IMG/VR virus record: IMGVR_UViG_3300009503_000599
Span: 1 to 21,704 of that record
From: a virus
Length of the DNA stretch: 21,704 nucleotides
Direction: 5' to 3' (one strand)
Positions 7,171 through 15,482 of this stretch are shown here, one piece after another. Numbering within the stretch: the first letter of the stretch is position 1; each line of letters begins with the position of its first letter. The notes beneath the pieces are model-generated. The model was given only the letters and a program-made list of their open reading frames with translations, was not told the DNA's origin and made no database searches. A program made the position numbers and the translations under genes.

Positions 7171-9945
7171 GTGGCGAAAAACCTGCTTGTTCGAGTTGGC
7201 GCAGATCTCACGGAATTCGACCGCGAGATGGCCCGCGTCTCCGGGACGCTGAGTCGCCTCGAATCTACGACAGATCGTATGGCGGCGGGATTCCGGCGAC
7301 TGGGCGAGCATATTGCGTCCGTCGGTAGCACGCTTACTGTGGCGCTGACTGCGCCGCTGGTCGGTTTCGGCACGGTCGCGGTAAAGGCGGCGGCGGACAT
7401 GGATGCGCTCCGGCGTGGGCTTATCGCGGTCGGCGGCAGCGCGGAGGAAGCCGACCGGCAACTCAAGCGTTTGATCGAAACCGCGAAACTGCCTGGCCTT
7501 GGGTTCAAAGAGGCCGTCCAGGCTGCGGTCCAGCTACAAGCGGTCGGGTTCGCATTCAGAGACGCTGTGCGAATCATTGAGGCGCTCGGCAATGCGCTTG
7601 CGACGGTCGGCCGCGGGCGCGAGGACCTCGAGGAAGTCATCCGCCAGTTGGGGCAACTGGAAAGCCGCGGCAAGGTTACAGCGGACAACCTCAAGCCAAT
7701 TTTGGAACGCGTGCCGCAAGCGGCGCGAATCATCAAAGAAGCGTTCGGGACGATTGATACCGAAGCCCTCCAAAAGATGGGCATCACGTCGCGCCAGTTC
7801 ATAGATGCCCTCATCACCGAGCTTGAGCGACTGCCCAAGGTTACCGGCGGCATCAAAAACGAACTGGAAAACATGCGCGACGCCATCGAGCGCGCGCTCG
7901 CGCGGGCCGGCGATGCGCTCGTGCCGTTCACCGAGAAACTGTTGAACGTCGCGACGACGGCGATTGATGCGTTGCGCGGAATGGTGGAGTGGTTTCTCAG
8001 GCTCCCGCAGCCGGTACAGGAGTGGACGATCAGGCTTGCGGCGCTGGCTGCGGCGATCGGGCCGGTACTGTTCGCGATCGGCCAGTTGGTCGAGGCGATC
8101 GGCGCGCTCTACAAAATTAAGGTTTTGATACCGCCTCTGCTTGACCTCGTGACGCTGGGGTTCCGCAACTTCGCGGCGGCTGCCTCTGCGGCGCTAATGG
8201 CTACGAGCCCAGCCGGATTGAACGGCCTCGCGGCGGCATTGTACGCGCTCAAAGAGGCGGTGCTGCTAACTGCTGCCGCGTGGACCGGATGGCAACTGGG
8301 GCGCTGGATCGACGAAAACATCTTCAGCAAAATCGGCGCGCTGAACAGATTCATCGAGATCGTGGCTGCGTTCCCGGCTGCCGTGTACCAGAAGATCACG
8401 GGAGTGTCTGGCGACGCATCGCGCGCGATGCGGGATCTGGAGAGCGCCACGAAGGCGCTTGAGGAACGGCTCCGAGCACACGGCATCGTGGTCGAGCGCG
8501 GCAACATGTCAACTGAGCAGTACGCGGCGGCCCTGAGGAGAGCGGCGGAGCAAGCGGGGCTCTTCAAAGGTGCGCAGCAGGAGGTAGAGCACGCGACTCG
8601 GCGCAAAATCGCCGCGACCGTAGATGACGAAGCAGCAACACGGCAGATCATTGAGGCGGAGCGCGAGGCGGAAAGACAAGCGCGCGAGCTGACGGAGGCG
8701 CTCGTTGCGCTCGGCGTGCGGAGCCGCGAGGAAGTTCAACTCGGCGAACTCAGGCAACAGGTGGACGCGCTGCACCTCGCGTTCGCCCAGGGCAAAATCA
8801 CTGCGTACGAGCTGTCGGTCGCGTGGGAGAACTATCTGAAGGCGCTTGAGCGCGTGCGCGATCCGCTTGCGTTCATGCTCGACGAAGTCCCGAAGTTAAA
8901 CTCGGGGCTGAAAGAGCAAGCGGACTTGTTCTGGCAGCTCGACGCGGTGATGCGGCAGGCCTCCGCGGGCAGCGTGCAGTGGTGGGCGGAACTGGACGCG
9001 GAGTTTGGGCAAATAGAGGCTTCCGTGCAGAAACTCATAGCCTCTAGCGGCAACTACTGGAAAACTCTTGAGGCTGCCATGGGGCGCACGCCACAGCTGA
9101 TCGGCGTTGCGACACAGGAAGTGAAAAAGCACGAGGACGCGTGGACGAAGGCCGGCAAACAAGTTTCCACCATACTGACTGACATGTCGCGCGGCATTGC
9201 CGACGTGATACTCCAGGGTAAGTCCCTCGGCGACGTGATGAAGCAAACTTTCATGGAGATCGCGCGGGCCGCGTTGCGGTACGTCATCGAGGAGGCATTG
9301 GGCGGCATTGCGCGCGCGATCGGCAATCTGATCAAGGGCGAAGTCGCGAGTCTCGGCCAGGCGTTCAGTAGCCTATTCAAACAGATCGAGGACATCGGAC
9401 GGGCAATCGCGCGAGTTTTTGGCGGAGGCGGCGCTACAGGCAGAGCACCCGCCGGAGCGCCGGCTGGAGGCGGAGGCGGCGGTGGAGCAAGCGCCGGGGC
9501 TGGCGGCGGACTGGCTGGCTGGCTGGACTTCGCGACAAACCTCGTGTCCAGCATCGTCGGCTACTTCCAAGGGCGGCGCATCGAGCAGGATGTCGGGCGC
9601 ATCGAGGTCACGACACGCGGCATTCTGAGCCAGCTACAGGCGCTGCAAGATGCGGCGAATCAATGGTGGCCGTGGATGCGGAACCTAGCTGATCCGGCTT
9701 GGGAGGCCGTGAATCTGCTGACCGGCATTCACGACCTGCTGCGACAGATGCTTGAAGCTCTCGCTGGCGCGGCAGCGAATGCGGCGCGCTCGATTGCGCC
9801 GACGTCTGGCGGGCGAGCGCTCGCGCCAGCAACTGTGCCGGTGAACGTGAACGTGAGCGTGCGGACGGACGCGCGCGCGATCGCAGACGACGTCGCAACT
9901 ACGATCGCGCGGTCCCTGAAATCCGCTGGCTACGTCTTGGTGTGA
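7171..9945 (+). CDS. Tape measure protein
   Basis: This 924-aa protein sets tail length and is probably released during DNA entry. It starts at GTG 7171 after GAGGAAG. Residues 1-45 are helical (NLLVRVGADLTEFDREMARVS), residues about 60-230 form a tape-measure domain (MDALRRGLIAVGGSAEEADRQL, LESRGKVTADNLKPILERVPQAARII, MGITSRQFIDALITELERLP), and several hydrophobic stretches follow (about 50-70 and 285-390). The middle is long helical coiled coil (430-620). A domain related to the lambda tail-tape C-terminal region appears near 690 (FMEIARAALRYVIEEALGGI), then a Gly/Ala linker, then a final helical part. At about 0.15 nm per residue, the usual rule, the tail would be near 140 nm (inference). 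Confidence 0.95.
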   Translation: MAKNLLVRVGADLTEFDREMARVSGTLSRLESTTDRMAAGFRRLGEHIASVGSTLTVALTAPLVGFGTVAVKAAADMDALRRGLIAVGGSAEEADRQLKRLIETAKLPGLGFKEAVQAAVQLQAVGFAFRDAVRIIEALGNALATVGRGREDLEEVIRQLGQLESRGKVTADNLKPILERVPQAARIIKEAFGTIDTEALQKMGITSRQFIDALITELERLPKVTGGIKNELENMRDAIERALARAGDALVPFTEKLLNVATTAIDALRGMVEWFLRLPQPVQEWTIRLAALAAAIGPVLFAIGQLVEAIGALYKIKVLIPPLLDLVTLGFRNFAAAASAALMATSPAGLNGLAAALYALKEAVLLTAAAWTGWQLGRWIDENIFSKIGALNRFIEIVAAFPAAVYQKITGVSGDASRAMRDLESATKALEERLRAHGIVVERGNMSTEQYAAALRRAAEQAGLFKGAQQEVEHATRRKIAATVDDEAATRQIIEAEREAERQARELTEALVALGVRSREEVQLGELRQQVDALHLAFAQGKITAYELSVAWENYLKALERVRDPLAFMLDEVPKLNSGLKEQADLFWQLDAVMRQASAGSVQWWAELDAEFGQIEASVQKLIASSGNYWKTLEAAMGRTPQLIGVATQEVKKHEDAWTKAGKQVSTILTDMSRGIADVILQGKSLGDVMKQTFMEIARAALRYVIEEALGGIARAIGNLIKGEVASLGQAFSSLFKQIEDIGRAIARVFGGGGATGRAPAGAPAGGGGGGGASAGAGGGLAGWLDFATNLVSSIVGYFQGRRIEQDVGRIEVTTRGILSQLQALQDAANQWWPWMRNLADPAWEAVNLLTGIHDLLRQMLEALAGAAANAARSIAPTSGGRALAPATVPVNVNVSVRTDARAIADDVATTIARSLKSAGYVLV

Positions 9946-9947
9946 TT

Positions 9948-11495
9948 ATGGCGATCACCGTAAGGGTCGGCGGCGTTGACAGAACCTCCAGGCTGGCGGC
10001 ATCGAGTATCGTGCTCGACCGGAAGCTCGCATTCCGCGCGTCGGCGCGTTTCCACCTCCGGGACACCGGCGGATGGAGGCCATCGCTCGGCCAGTACGTC
10101 GAGATCGACGACGGGACGACGCCGCTGTTTCGTGGCTGGGTCTGGCGCATCGAGGAGCGGCCCATCATCGGCGCGGGGACGACGGAGGCGGAGGTAGAGT
10201 GCGTTGACCTGCACCACGTCGCGGCGCGGCGATTGCTGCGCGCGAATTACTCCGGCTGGTATCTGCCGAATATTGTTAGTCATATTGTCACCGTCGGGCT
10301 GAGCGACGAGGGCATCACGCTAGCTGGCTCGCCACCCACTCAGCTCATCGGCGGATCGCTGAGCTTCTACTACACGCCGGTAGCGCAGGTGCTGACGCAG
10401 CTTGCAGACATCGCAGGCTGCGTTTGGTACATCGACCATCAGAAACGTTTGCACTTCGAAACGTTCACGGCGCGGAACGCGACATGGCAGATCACGGATG
10501 ACAACCGCGACGTGTATGACCTCCGCGTGACGCGAACGCTAGAGGACTACCGCAACAAACAGTGGGTGAGAACTGAGATACCGCAGCTCGGTGACGAGTG
10601 GACGGAGAGCTTGTTTTTCCCCGGGCCCGGTTCGTGGATGGCATCAACTCGATGGGTGGTATATGAGGTCTACGAGATCTCGGTGGGCGGGGTCGCGAAG
10701 ACCATCAAGGCCGTCGACCCGTCGAGCGAGCAGCCGCCCGAGAGCGGCTACGATTTCTGGCACTTGATCGGCGCAGGCGGAATTTACAATCTCGACTGGC
10801 AGGCCCCCGAGGGCGGAGCGTACGTGGACGTGAGATACAAGCCCGGCGATCCCTGGGAGCAGCAGGAGTACGGACTAAAAGTGATTGCCGAAGCGGACGA
10901 CGACGAGATTCAGCGAATGAAAAGTTTGACGGGAGGCAGCGGTCTCTGGGAAGTGATCGAGGACACAAAGGCCGGCGTCGACCCTGACGGCATGGTTGCG
11001 ATCGCGCAGGCGAGGCTGCGCAGATATGCGCGCGACGGCATCCGCGCGACAGCAGAGATTGGACGGCGCGATCTCGAGCCCGGAATGCAAATCACTGTGA
11101 ATTCCTCGATGTTCGGCATCTCGCAGGCGCTGTTTTGCGAAAGCGTGCGCTGGACGATTCGGTGGTCGCCCTTTGGCGAGATTGTGCGGATTGAGGCAGA
11201 GCTGTCGGATGCGGAGCCAAGCGCTGCAGCTGGCACAAATTATTTCGCCAAGCTTGTCGAGATGGCACGCACTGGCGTAGGCGCTGGTAGCCGCGGAGCT
11301 GGTGCGCCAGGCGAGTGGTCATTTGGCTGGACAGGACCATATGTGCTCGTCGACGCCGAGACCGTCGGCGGAAGCGTACCGTTCACGCGCGAGCTGCTGA
11401 GCGGGACAACGTATGGCGTAAACATGATGCCGGATGACCCGCCTGTTGCGCGCGAGTTGTTTGTTACTGGTGCTGCTCAGAAGGTGACGGGATAA
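9948..11495 (+). CDS. Baseplate hub / tail-tip protein
   Basis: This 515-aa protein follows the tape measure. The N-terminal 200 residues (TVRVGGVDRTSRLAASSIVLDRKLAFRASARFHLRD, LGQYVEIDDGTTPLFRGWVWRIEER, VECVDLHHVAARRLL) match the pattern of hub proteins with the T4 gp27-like tube-derived fold. A second hub domain is suggested by the strands around MVAIAQARLRRYARDGIRATAEIGRRDLEPGMQITV. ATG 9948 and GTG 9942 are both possible starts; neither has a strong ribosome binding site, and ATG is preferred. No peptidase motif is evident. It likely closes the tube and carries the receptor-binding parts. Confidence 0.75.
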   Translation: MAITVRVGGVDRTSRLAASSIVLDRKLAFRASARFHLRDTGGWRPSLGQYVEIDDGTTPLFRGWVWRIEERPIIGAGTTEAEVECVDLHHVAARRLLRANYSGWYLPNIVSHIVTVGLSDEGITLAGSPPTQLIGGSLSFYYTPVAQVLTQLADIAGCVWYIDHQKRLHFETFTARNATWQITDDNRDVYDLRVTRTLEDYRNKQWVRTEIPQLGDEWTESLFFPGPGSWMASTRWVVYEVYEISVGGVAKTIKAVDPSSEQPPESGYDFWHLIGAGGIYNLDWQAPEGGAYVDVRYKPGDPWEQQEYGLKVIAEADDDEIQRMKSLTGGSGLWEVIEDTKAGVDPDGMVAIAQARLRRYARDGIRATAEIGRRDLEPGMQITVNSSMFGISQALFCESVRWTIRWSPFGEIVRIEAELSDAEPSAAAGTNYFAKLVEMARTGVGAGSRGAGAPGEWSFGWTGPYVLVDAETVGGSVPFTRELLSGTTYGVNMMPDDPPVARELFVTGAAQKVTG

Positions 11496-12346
11496 TGGGC
11501 ATCAAATACTCAGGAGCAGCGAGAACAGGAACGTTCGACGGATCTACGAGGCTGTCAATCGTGGATGGGCTGAAAGCCGCACTGGAAAGCGCGGGCTGGA
11601 GCGTTGCAAGCGGATCGAGCGGAGACTGGAAGCTGAACTCAGGCATCACGCCCTCCGGACATCAGATCCGCATCTGGCTATACGACCCCGGGGGCACGAA
11701 TCAATGCGCCCGCGCGCGATTGATGAACGTGAGTGAGACGATTGCGCCCGCACAGGCTGTGTTCCTGCGCGCAGTATCTGGCCGCGTCTATAGATGGTTC
11801 GCGAATCCGTATCAGTTTTTCGTCATCGCTCCGGGAACGGTCGCAGCAGGATCATATCTGGCAGCTGGCATACCATGGATGCCGTCATTCCTCTCGCCCG
11901 CGCACGTGGGATGGCTGGCGTGCTCGGCGCAGTCCGATACCAGTACAAATGACGCGCATTCTTTTCGTGCGTCAAATATTGCGCCGTACCACGACTCAGT
12001 GGCGGTGGCCGCCATATATGGGTCATCCGGCTGGGGTTCAACAAGCTTCGGCAGTGGAGCTATCACTCTGGCTGGATGGCGGCTCTCGGGCAACAACAAC
12101 ACCTCTATGCTGAGGCGATGGATGGATGGCAGCGTGCCAATTCTCGACCCCTTAATCGGCTGGGGTCCGACCTCCATCGACGATACGGCACGGTTAATTG
12201 GGCAGCTCTGGGATGCAATCATCGTCGAGGGCAACTGGCCCATGGATTCGGTGATTACTTTCGATGGTAAGCAGTGGTGGTGCATCTACTATCCGCGTAC
12301 CGCAGGCCAGTTGCTGACGCTTGCTGTGCTATATCCCACAACGTGA
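11495..12346 (+). CDS. Putative tail-tip or receptor-binding protein
   Basis: This 283-aa protein overlaps the hub gene stop by one base (TAATG). It is rich in Gly, Ser, Trp and Thr, with a repeated beta-strand look (SGSSGDWKLNSGITPSGHQIRIWLYDPGG, SSGWGSTSFGSGAITLAGWRLSG) and no transmembrane segment, consistent with an exposed virion protein. The first 45 residues (STRLSIVDGLKAALESAGWSVAS) could be a small alpha/beta domain seen in other phage tail proteins. I do not recognise a family. Position as the last structural gene before the lysis cassette is the main argument for a host-recognition role. Confidence 0.55.
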   Translation: MGIKYSGAARTGTFDGSTRLSIVDGLKAALESAGWSVASGSSGDWKLNSGITPSGHQIRIWLYDPGGTNQCARARLMNVSETIAPAQAVFLRAVSGRVYRWFANPYQFFVIAPGTVAAGSYLAAGIPWMPSFLSPAHVGWLACSAQSDTSTNDAHSFRASNIAPYHDSVAVAAIYGSSGWGSTSFGSGAITLAGWRLSGNNNTSMLRRWMDGSVPILDPLIGWGPTSIDDTARLIGQLWDAIIVEGNWPMDSVITFDGKQWWCIYYPRTAGQLLTLAVLYPTT

Positions 12347-12353
12347 GGACGCT

Positions 12354-12605
12354 ATGCGATTGAGCGATCGCGACAGAGCGATAGCGGAGATGATCATGCG
12401 CGGTGCTTCCAACAAAGACATCGCTGAGCGTCTCAAGATGCGGCTCCCCACTGTTCAGTCCTACGTCCGGCGACTTTATCTCAAGTTCGACATCGAGCAA
12501 TACGACGGGAACCCGCGCGTGCTACTCGCACTCAAACTCAGAGACTACTTCGAGGTAGAGCGTGGCGGAAGCGAAACTGGCAATCGAAAAGCTGCTGGCG
12601 CTTGA
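12354..12605 (+). CDS. Small LuxR-type HTH DNA-binding protein
   Basis: This 83-aa protein is little more than a GerE/LuxR helix-turn-helix. LSDRDRAIAEMIMRGASNKDIAERLKMRLPTVQSYVRRLYLKFDI (3-47) carries the usual LS.re..i..l...G.snk.IA..L......V..h...i..Kl pattern. There is no receiver or ligand domain. GAGG at 12345-12348 precedes ATG 12354. It overlaps the endolysin start. A regulator of late or lysis gene expression is an inference from position. Related small HTH proteins occur in other phages, but their targets cannot be read here. Confidence 0.75.
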   Translation: MRLSDRDRAIAEMIMRGASNKDIAERLKMRLPTVQSYVRRLYLKFDIEQYDGNPRVLLALKLRDYFEVERGGSETGNRKAAGA

Positions 12606-13083
12606 GGGCAGCGAGTACGTCGAGGCGGACGCCGAGGCCGGGCCGGCGCGCTACGGGCTAACCATGCGCTGGCTGCGCGCGGCAGGCCTCGCCGATGATC
12701 CGCGCGAGATCACGCGCGAGCGTGCCGCGGAGATCTACCACGAATACTGGTGGAAGCCTCTAAAGCTCGGCGCGATTAATGACCAGGTGGTTGCGGAAGC
12801 ATTGCTGATCACGGCGGTAAATGTGGGCGCTGAGCGCTGCGTGCGCTGGTGGCAGCAAGCGCTAAATGCTGCCGGCGAGGACCTCCGCGTGGACGGGCGG
12901 ATGGGGCCGCAGACGATCGCGGCGACGAACCGCAGCGGGCGGGCGGCCCTCGGCGCGTTCCGGACGACGGTAGAGCGATTCTATCGCGCGCTGGCTGCGC
13001 GAGAAAAGTACGCGCGGTATGCGCGCGGATGGGAGAGGCGAGTTCGCATCGCATTCGGGGAGGACAGATGCTTACCGGCGTGA
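12562..13083 (+). CDS. Endolysin, GH108-type muramidase
   Basis: This 173-aa protein degrades host peptidoglycan at the end of infection. It starts at GTG 12562 after GAGGTAGAG. The N-terminal domain has the GH108 pattern with catalytic Glu15 in LLALEGSEYVE, then AGPARYGLTMRWL (corresponding to 'GGpTkyGIt') and ITRERAAEIYHEYWWKPLKL. The second half contains the peptidoglycan-binding-3 pattern (NVGAERCVRWWQQALN, DGRMGPQTIAATN, FYRALAAREKYARYARGWERRV). Usual family length is 160-180 aa, so it looks complete. There is no signal peptide, so export should depend on a holin. Confidence 0.92.
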   Translation: MAEAKLAIEKLLALEGSEYVEADAEAGPARYGLTMRWLRAAGLADDPREITRERAAEIYHEYWWKPLKLGAINDQVVAEALLITAVNVGAERCVRWWQQALNAAGEDLRVDGRMGPQTIAATNRSGRAALGAFRTTVERFYRALAAREKYARYARGWERRVRIAFGEDRCLPA

Positions 13084-13313
13084 AGGCGAGAATTATTAAG
13101 GCGTTCGTCGGTTCGATCGCGAAGTCGAATGACACCCGTACCACGATCATGGGCATCGTGGCGGCGGCGCTGATCGCGGCGCAGCTGGACTGGACGGCGC
13201 TACTGAAGGGCGATCCCGATCAGATCGGGATGGCAGCCGGCGCCATCGTGGCGGCACTCTGGGGATACTGGACTAACAAGCCGGACGGCGAGGCGGAAAG
13301 TAAGAAGAGCTAA
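13068..13313 (+). CDS. Holin candidate (small membrane protein)
   Basis: This 81-aa protein overlaps the endolysin end by 16 bases and is preceded by GGGGAGGA. It has a charged N-terminus (MLTGVKARIIKAF), a hydrophobic segment about 27-40 (MGIVAAALIAAQL), a short polar loop with DWTALLKGDPDQ, and a second hydrophobic segment about 53-68 (IGMAAGAIVAALWGYW), then a charged tail ending SKKS. Two short spans with a charged C-terminus next to an endolysin is the usual description of a class II-like holin. No specific family is recognised. Confidence 0.65.
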   Translation: MLTGVKARIIKAFVGSIAKSNDTRTTIMGIVAAALIAAQLDWTALLKGDPDQIGMAAGAIVAALWGYWTNKPDGEAESKKS

Positions 13314-13348
13314 CCAGCGACGGGCGACGCTTGCCGTAGTGGCCACCT

Positions 13349-13378
13349 GCCGCGGCATCATGCCGCGGCTTTTTCTTT
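13349..13378 (+). terminator. Rho-independent terminator of the late operon
   Basis: A perfect 9-bp GC-rich stem (GCCGCGGCA / TGCCGCGGC) with a 3-nt loop is followed directly by TTTTTCTTT. It works for + strand transcription only, because the opposite strand lacks a U-run. It lies 36 bases after the holin candidate and closes the late transcript before the convergent leftward operon. Confidence 0.93.
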
Positions 13379-13397
13379 CCTCTGCGGCGGCATGCCC

Positions 13398-14009
13398 TCA
13401 ACATCCGCGCAGGCCGCCGGAAAGAACGAAAAGCAACAGCAAAGCCGCCAGCCCGCCCCCAGCCAGTAGGCACGAGCAGGGCCAGTCCCGGATGGCCGAG
13501 CTTTGCGGGATCGGCGCTGGCCTCTTCTCCGGGAGCTCATCCGGTGATGCCAGGCCCGGAACGTCCGCGTCCGGCTGGTATATCTCAGCGACCATGTACG
13601 GCAAAGGGTAGGCCTCGCCCTGCACGATCTTCTTGATCCATGCCCTCTGCTTGTACCCTGCATCGAGTAGAGGAGCGAGCTCCTCTGCTTCCTCCCTGGG
13701 CACGTAGCCGATCTGGTAGCCTTGGCGCAGCAGGACCATGACCGCGTTCGGGTCCGCCGGGTTGTCGGGCTCCCGGACCAGATAGACTGGATCATTTACT
13801 TCGGCATACGCTGGGCACTGGGGTTGCCGACCACGGCGGAGGCAGTCCAGGCAGAAGGGCATGCCATCGGGAGTCACCACGACGGGGCAGCGCGCCCGGC
13901 CGGCGATCCGGACCTCTGAGCCGTCCGGCAGGCGCACCAGGCTGACCGGTTCAACCGCTGCATGGTCGGACCGATGAGACGATACGCGGATTTGCTTCGT
14001 CGCGGTCAT
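13398..14009 (-). CDS. HIRAN-domain membrane protein
   Basis: This 203-aa protein contains a HIRAN domain at about 75-130 (VYLVREPDNPADPNAVMVLLRQGYQIGYVPREEAEELAPLLDAGY). HIRAN is known from Rad5/HLTF-type helicases, where it binds DNA 3' ends, and from stand-alone bacterial and phage proteins. Upstream are four cysteines (Cys41, 53, 56, 65) that could bind zinc. The C-terminus has one transmembrane helix (about 180-198, LLAGGGLAALLLLFVLSGGL) flanked by cysteines, so the HIRAN part would face the cytoplasm at the membrane. It is the second gene of a leftward operon, its start overlapping the RHH stop (ATGA), with GGAAGGAGG just upstream. The function is unknown. Confidence 0.85.
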   Translation of the reverse strand: MTATKQIRVSSHRSDHAAVEPVSLVRLPDGSEVRIAGRARCPVVVTPDGMPFCLDCLRRGRQPQCPAYAEVNDPVYLVREPDNPADPNAVMVLLRQGYQIGYVPREEAEELAPLLDAGYKQRAWIKKIVQGEAYPLPYMVAEIYQPDADVPGLASPDELPEKRPAPIPQSSAIRDWPCSCLLAGGGLAALLLLFVLSGGLRGC

Positions 14010-14221
14010 GGCCTCCTTCCCCCCTTATGCACCTCAGGATGTCCTTGTTGACCAAGACTTTTCCGCAAGATCTCTGCTGCACTGCCGTGGCGCTGCTCGA
14101 ACTCCTCCCACATCTGCCTGATCAGGTCACCCATTTCGAGTCCGCGTGCGGCGGCTTCGAGCTTGATCTCATGATGCACGTCCCGGTCTATCGGCAGTGA
14201 CTTTTTTCCTTTTGCTGGCAT
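14006..14221 (-). CDS. Ribbon-helix-helix-like regulator
   Basis: This 71-aa protein starts at the ATG complementary to 14219-14221, preceded by AAGGAGG; a longer frame reaching 14308 would run through the operator and promoter and is rejected. KKSLPIDRDVHHEIKLEAAARGLEMGDLIRQMWEEFEQRHG has the short strand plus two helices of an RHH (CopG/Arc-like) domain; the C-terminal tail is basic. As the first gene leftward from the divergent control region it probably represses one or both promoters, a role played by Arc/Mnt proteins in some temperate phages. Confidence 0.7.
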   Translation of the reverse strand: MPAKGKKSLPIDRDVHHEIKLEAAARGLEMGDLIRQMWEEFEQRHGSAAEILRKSLGQQGHPEVHKGGRRP

Positions 14222-14246
14222 GTAGTTAGGCCTCCTTCTGGACCAA

Positions 14247-14280
14247 AAGACCAACACTGGTCTTGACAAGTAGTGGTCTT
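14247..14280. promoter_or_regulatory. Operator: perfect palindrome plus imperfect copy
   Basis: AAGACCA-ACAC-TGGTCTT (14247-14264) is a perfect 7-bp inverted repeat with a 4-bp centre. Its last two bases are the first two of the -35 element. A second half-site TGGTCTT (14274-14280) lies between -35 and -10; its left half (TTGACAA at 14263-14269) is degenerate and has been shaped into the -35 box. A further GGACCA occurs at 14240-14245. A dimeric repressor bound here would block the rightward promoter. Confidence 0.8.
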
Positions 14281-14290
14281 CTGGTATACT
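14263..14290 (+). promoter_or_regulatory. Rightward early promoter, sigma-70 type
   Basis: TTGACA (14263-14268, perfect -35) and TATACT (14285-14290, one mismatch) are separated by 16 bp. Transcription should begin near 14296-14298, at or next to the GTG start codon at 14299. It overlaps the operator described above. No equally convincing leftward promoter was found on the opposite strand. Confidence 0.85.
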
Positions 14291-14298
14291 GTGAAATT

Positions 14299-14514
14299 GT
14301 GGAGCCAAACGTTAGCCTACCAAAGGTCAGGCGGATCCTGCTAAAGCGCCGCGGAGCCCTCTCGGAGATCGCTCAAGCGCTTGGCGTCAGCAGAACCACA
14401 GTCACGCGCGTGCTACAAGGCAAGGCCACCTCCAAGAGGATTTTGAACGAGGCCCTACGCAAGGCAGCCGAAATCGAAGGGATGGCCGCCCTGAAGGCTG
14501 GATCACGGGGTTGA
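14299..14514 (+). CDS. Cro/CI-like HTH regulator, probably leaderless
   Basis: This 71-aa protein starts at GTG 14299. Upstream in-frame codons lie inside the promoter, and no ribosome binding site precedes the GTG. The HTH is clear: ALSEIAQALGVSRTTVTRVLQGKATSKRILNEALRKAAEIE has the 'IA..lGVS..TV.rvL.G' pattern of Cro/CI and LacI-type helices. It lacks a dimerisation or protease-sensitive domain, so it resembles Cro more than full CI. It is the first gene of the early operon and its stop is 5 bases before the YqaJ start, so it probably autoregulates the operon through the palindromic operator. Confidence 0.82.
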   Translation: MEPNVSLPKVRRILLKRRGALSEIAQALGVSRTTVTRVLQGKATSKRILNEALRKAAEIEGMAALKAGSRG

Positions 14515-14519
14515 CCGGA

Positions 14520-15482
14520 ATGACACGCGACGAGTGGCTTGCAGCCAGGCGCACCGGCATCGGCGGCTCCGACATCGCCGCCATCCTAGGCCTCAGCCCA
14601 TGGCGAACGCCACTCGACGTCTACCTCGACAAAGTCGATGGGCGCGAAGCACCTGAGACAGAGCCGATGCGCTGGGGGCGCCTCCTGGAGGACGTCATCG
14701 CGCGCGAGTATGCGCTGCGAGCCGGCGTGCGCATCCAGCGCATCAACACCATCATCCGCGCACCGAGCCGGGACTGGGCAATTGCATCGCTGGACCGCGT
14801 GGTCGTTCCCGCTGGCACTCGCGCGCGAATCTACAAGGGAGAGCTGCGGGGGGCTGAGGGCGCTCTCGAGTGCAAGTCCGTCAATGCTTACGCGGCTGGC
14901 CAGTGGGGCCGTGACGACGACCCTGATGCGGTGCCGATCCATCACGCTGCCCAGTGCATGTGGTATTTGGGCGTCACCGGCCTGCCCTGGTGTGATGTGG
15001 CCGCGCTAATAGGCGGCCAGCGGCTCATCATCCGGCGTATCGAGCGGGACGAAGAAACTATTCGCGCGATGTTCGAGCGCGCGGAGAGATTCTGGTTCGA
15101 GCACGTCGTACCGCGCGTGCCTCCGGCCCCGGCGACGGCGCGCGATGCGGCGGCACTCTGGCCGGCGGATAACGGGGAGGCGCTCGAAGCCGACGAGGAA
15201 CTGCTTGCCGCGTACAACGCCGCCCGAGAGGCCAAGGCGCGGATGGACGAAGCTGAGCGCGACTACGAGGCCGCGGCAGAGCGGATCAAGCTCGCGCTGG
15301 GCGAGCGATCCACCCTCACTCTCAATGGAAAGCCGATCGCCGCCTGGAAGGCGACAGCGCCCCGCCAAAGGATTGACTATGAGGCAGTGATCCGTGAAGC
15401 CGCCGTTCCGGCAGAGATCATCGCCAGGCACACAACCATACAGCCCGGCATTCGCCGGTTCGTCCTGAAGGAGGTCCGATGA
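14520..15482 (+). CDS. YqaJ-type viral recombinase (5'-3' exonuclease)
   Basis: This 320-aa protein is a lambda-exonuclease-like nuclease that resects double-stranded ends to supply single strands for RecT. It starts MTRDEWLAARRTGIGGSDIAAILG, the family's opening signature. PD-(D/E)xK residues are visible: Glu57 (WGRLLEDVI), Asp92 (IASLDRVV), and Glu117/Lys119 (ALECKSVNAY), followed by HHAAQCMWYLG with the conserved Gln. Residues 215-290 are a coiled coil (LLAAYNAAREAKARMDEAERDYEAAAERIK), often found in longer family members. ATG 14520 is preferred over TTG 14511, which would overlap the preceding stop. Confidence 0.93.
   Translation: MTRDEWLAARRTGIGGSDIAAILGLSPWRTPLDVYLDKVDGREAPETEPMRWGRLLEDVIAREYALRAGVRIQRINTIIRAPSRDWAIASLDRVVVPAGTRARIYKGELRGAEGALECKSVNAYAAGQWGRDDDPDAVPIHHAAQCMWYLGVTGLPWCDVAALIGGQRLIIRRIERDEETIRAMFERAERFWFEHVVPRVPPAPATARDAAALWPADNGEALEADEELLAAYNAAREAKARMDEAERDYEAAAERIKLALGERSTLTLNGKPIAAWKATAPRQRIDYEAVIREAAVPAEIIARHTTIQPGIRRFVLKEVR

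Noticed and set aside
6798-7931. Minus-strand frame of 377 codons
   Set aside because: It is antisense to chaperone and tape measure genes, Ser/Arg-rich and without motifs.
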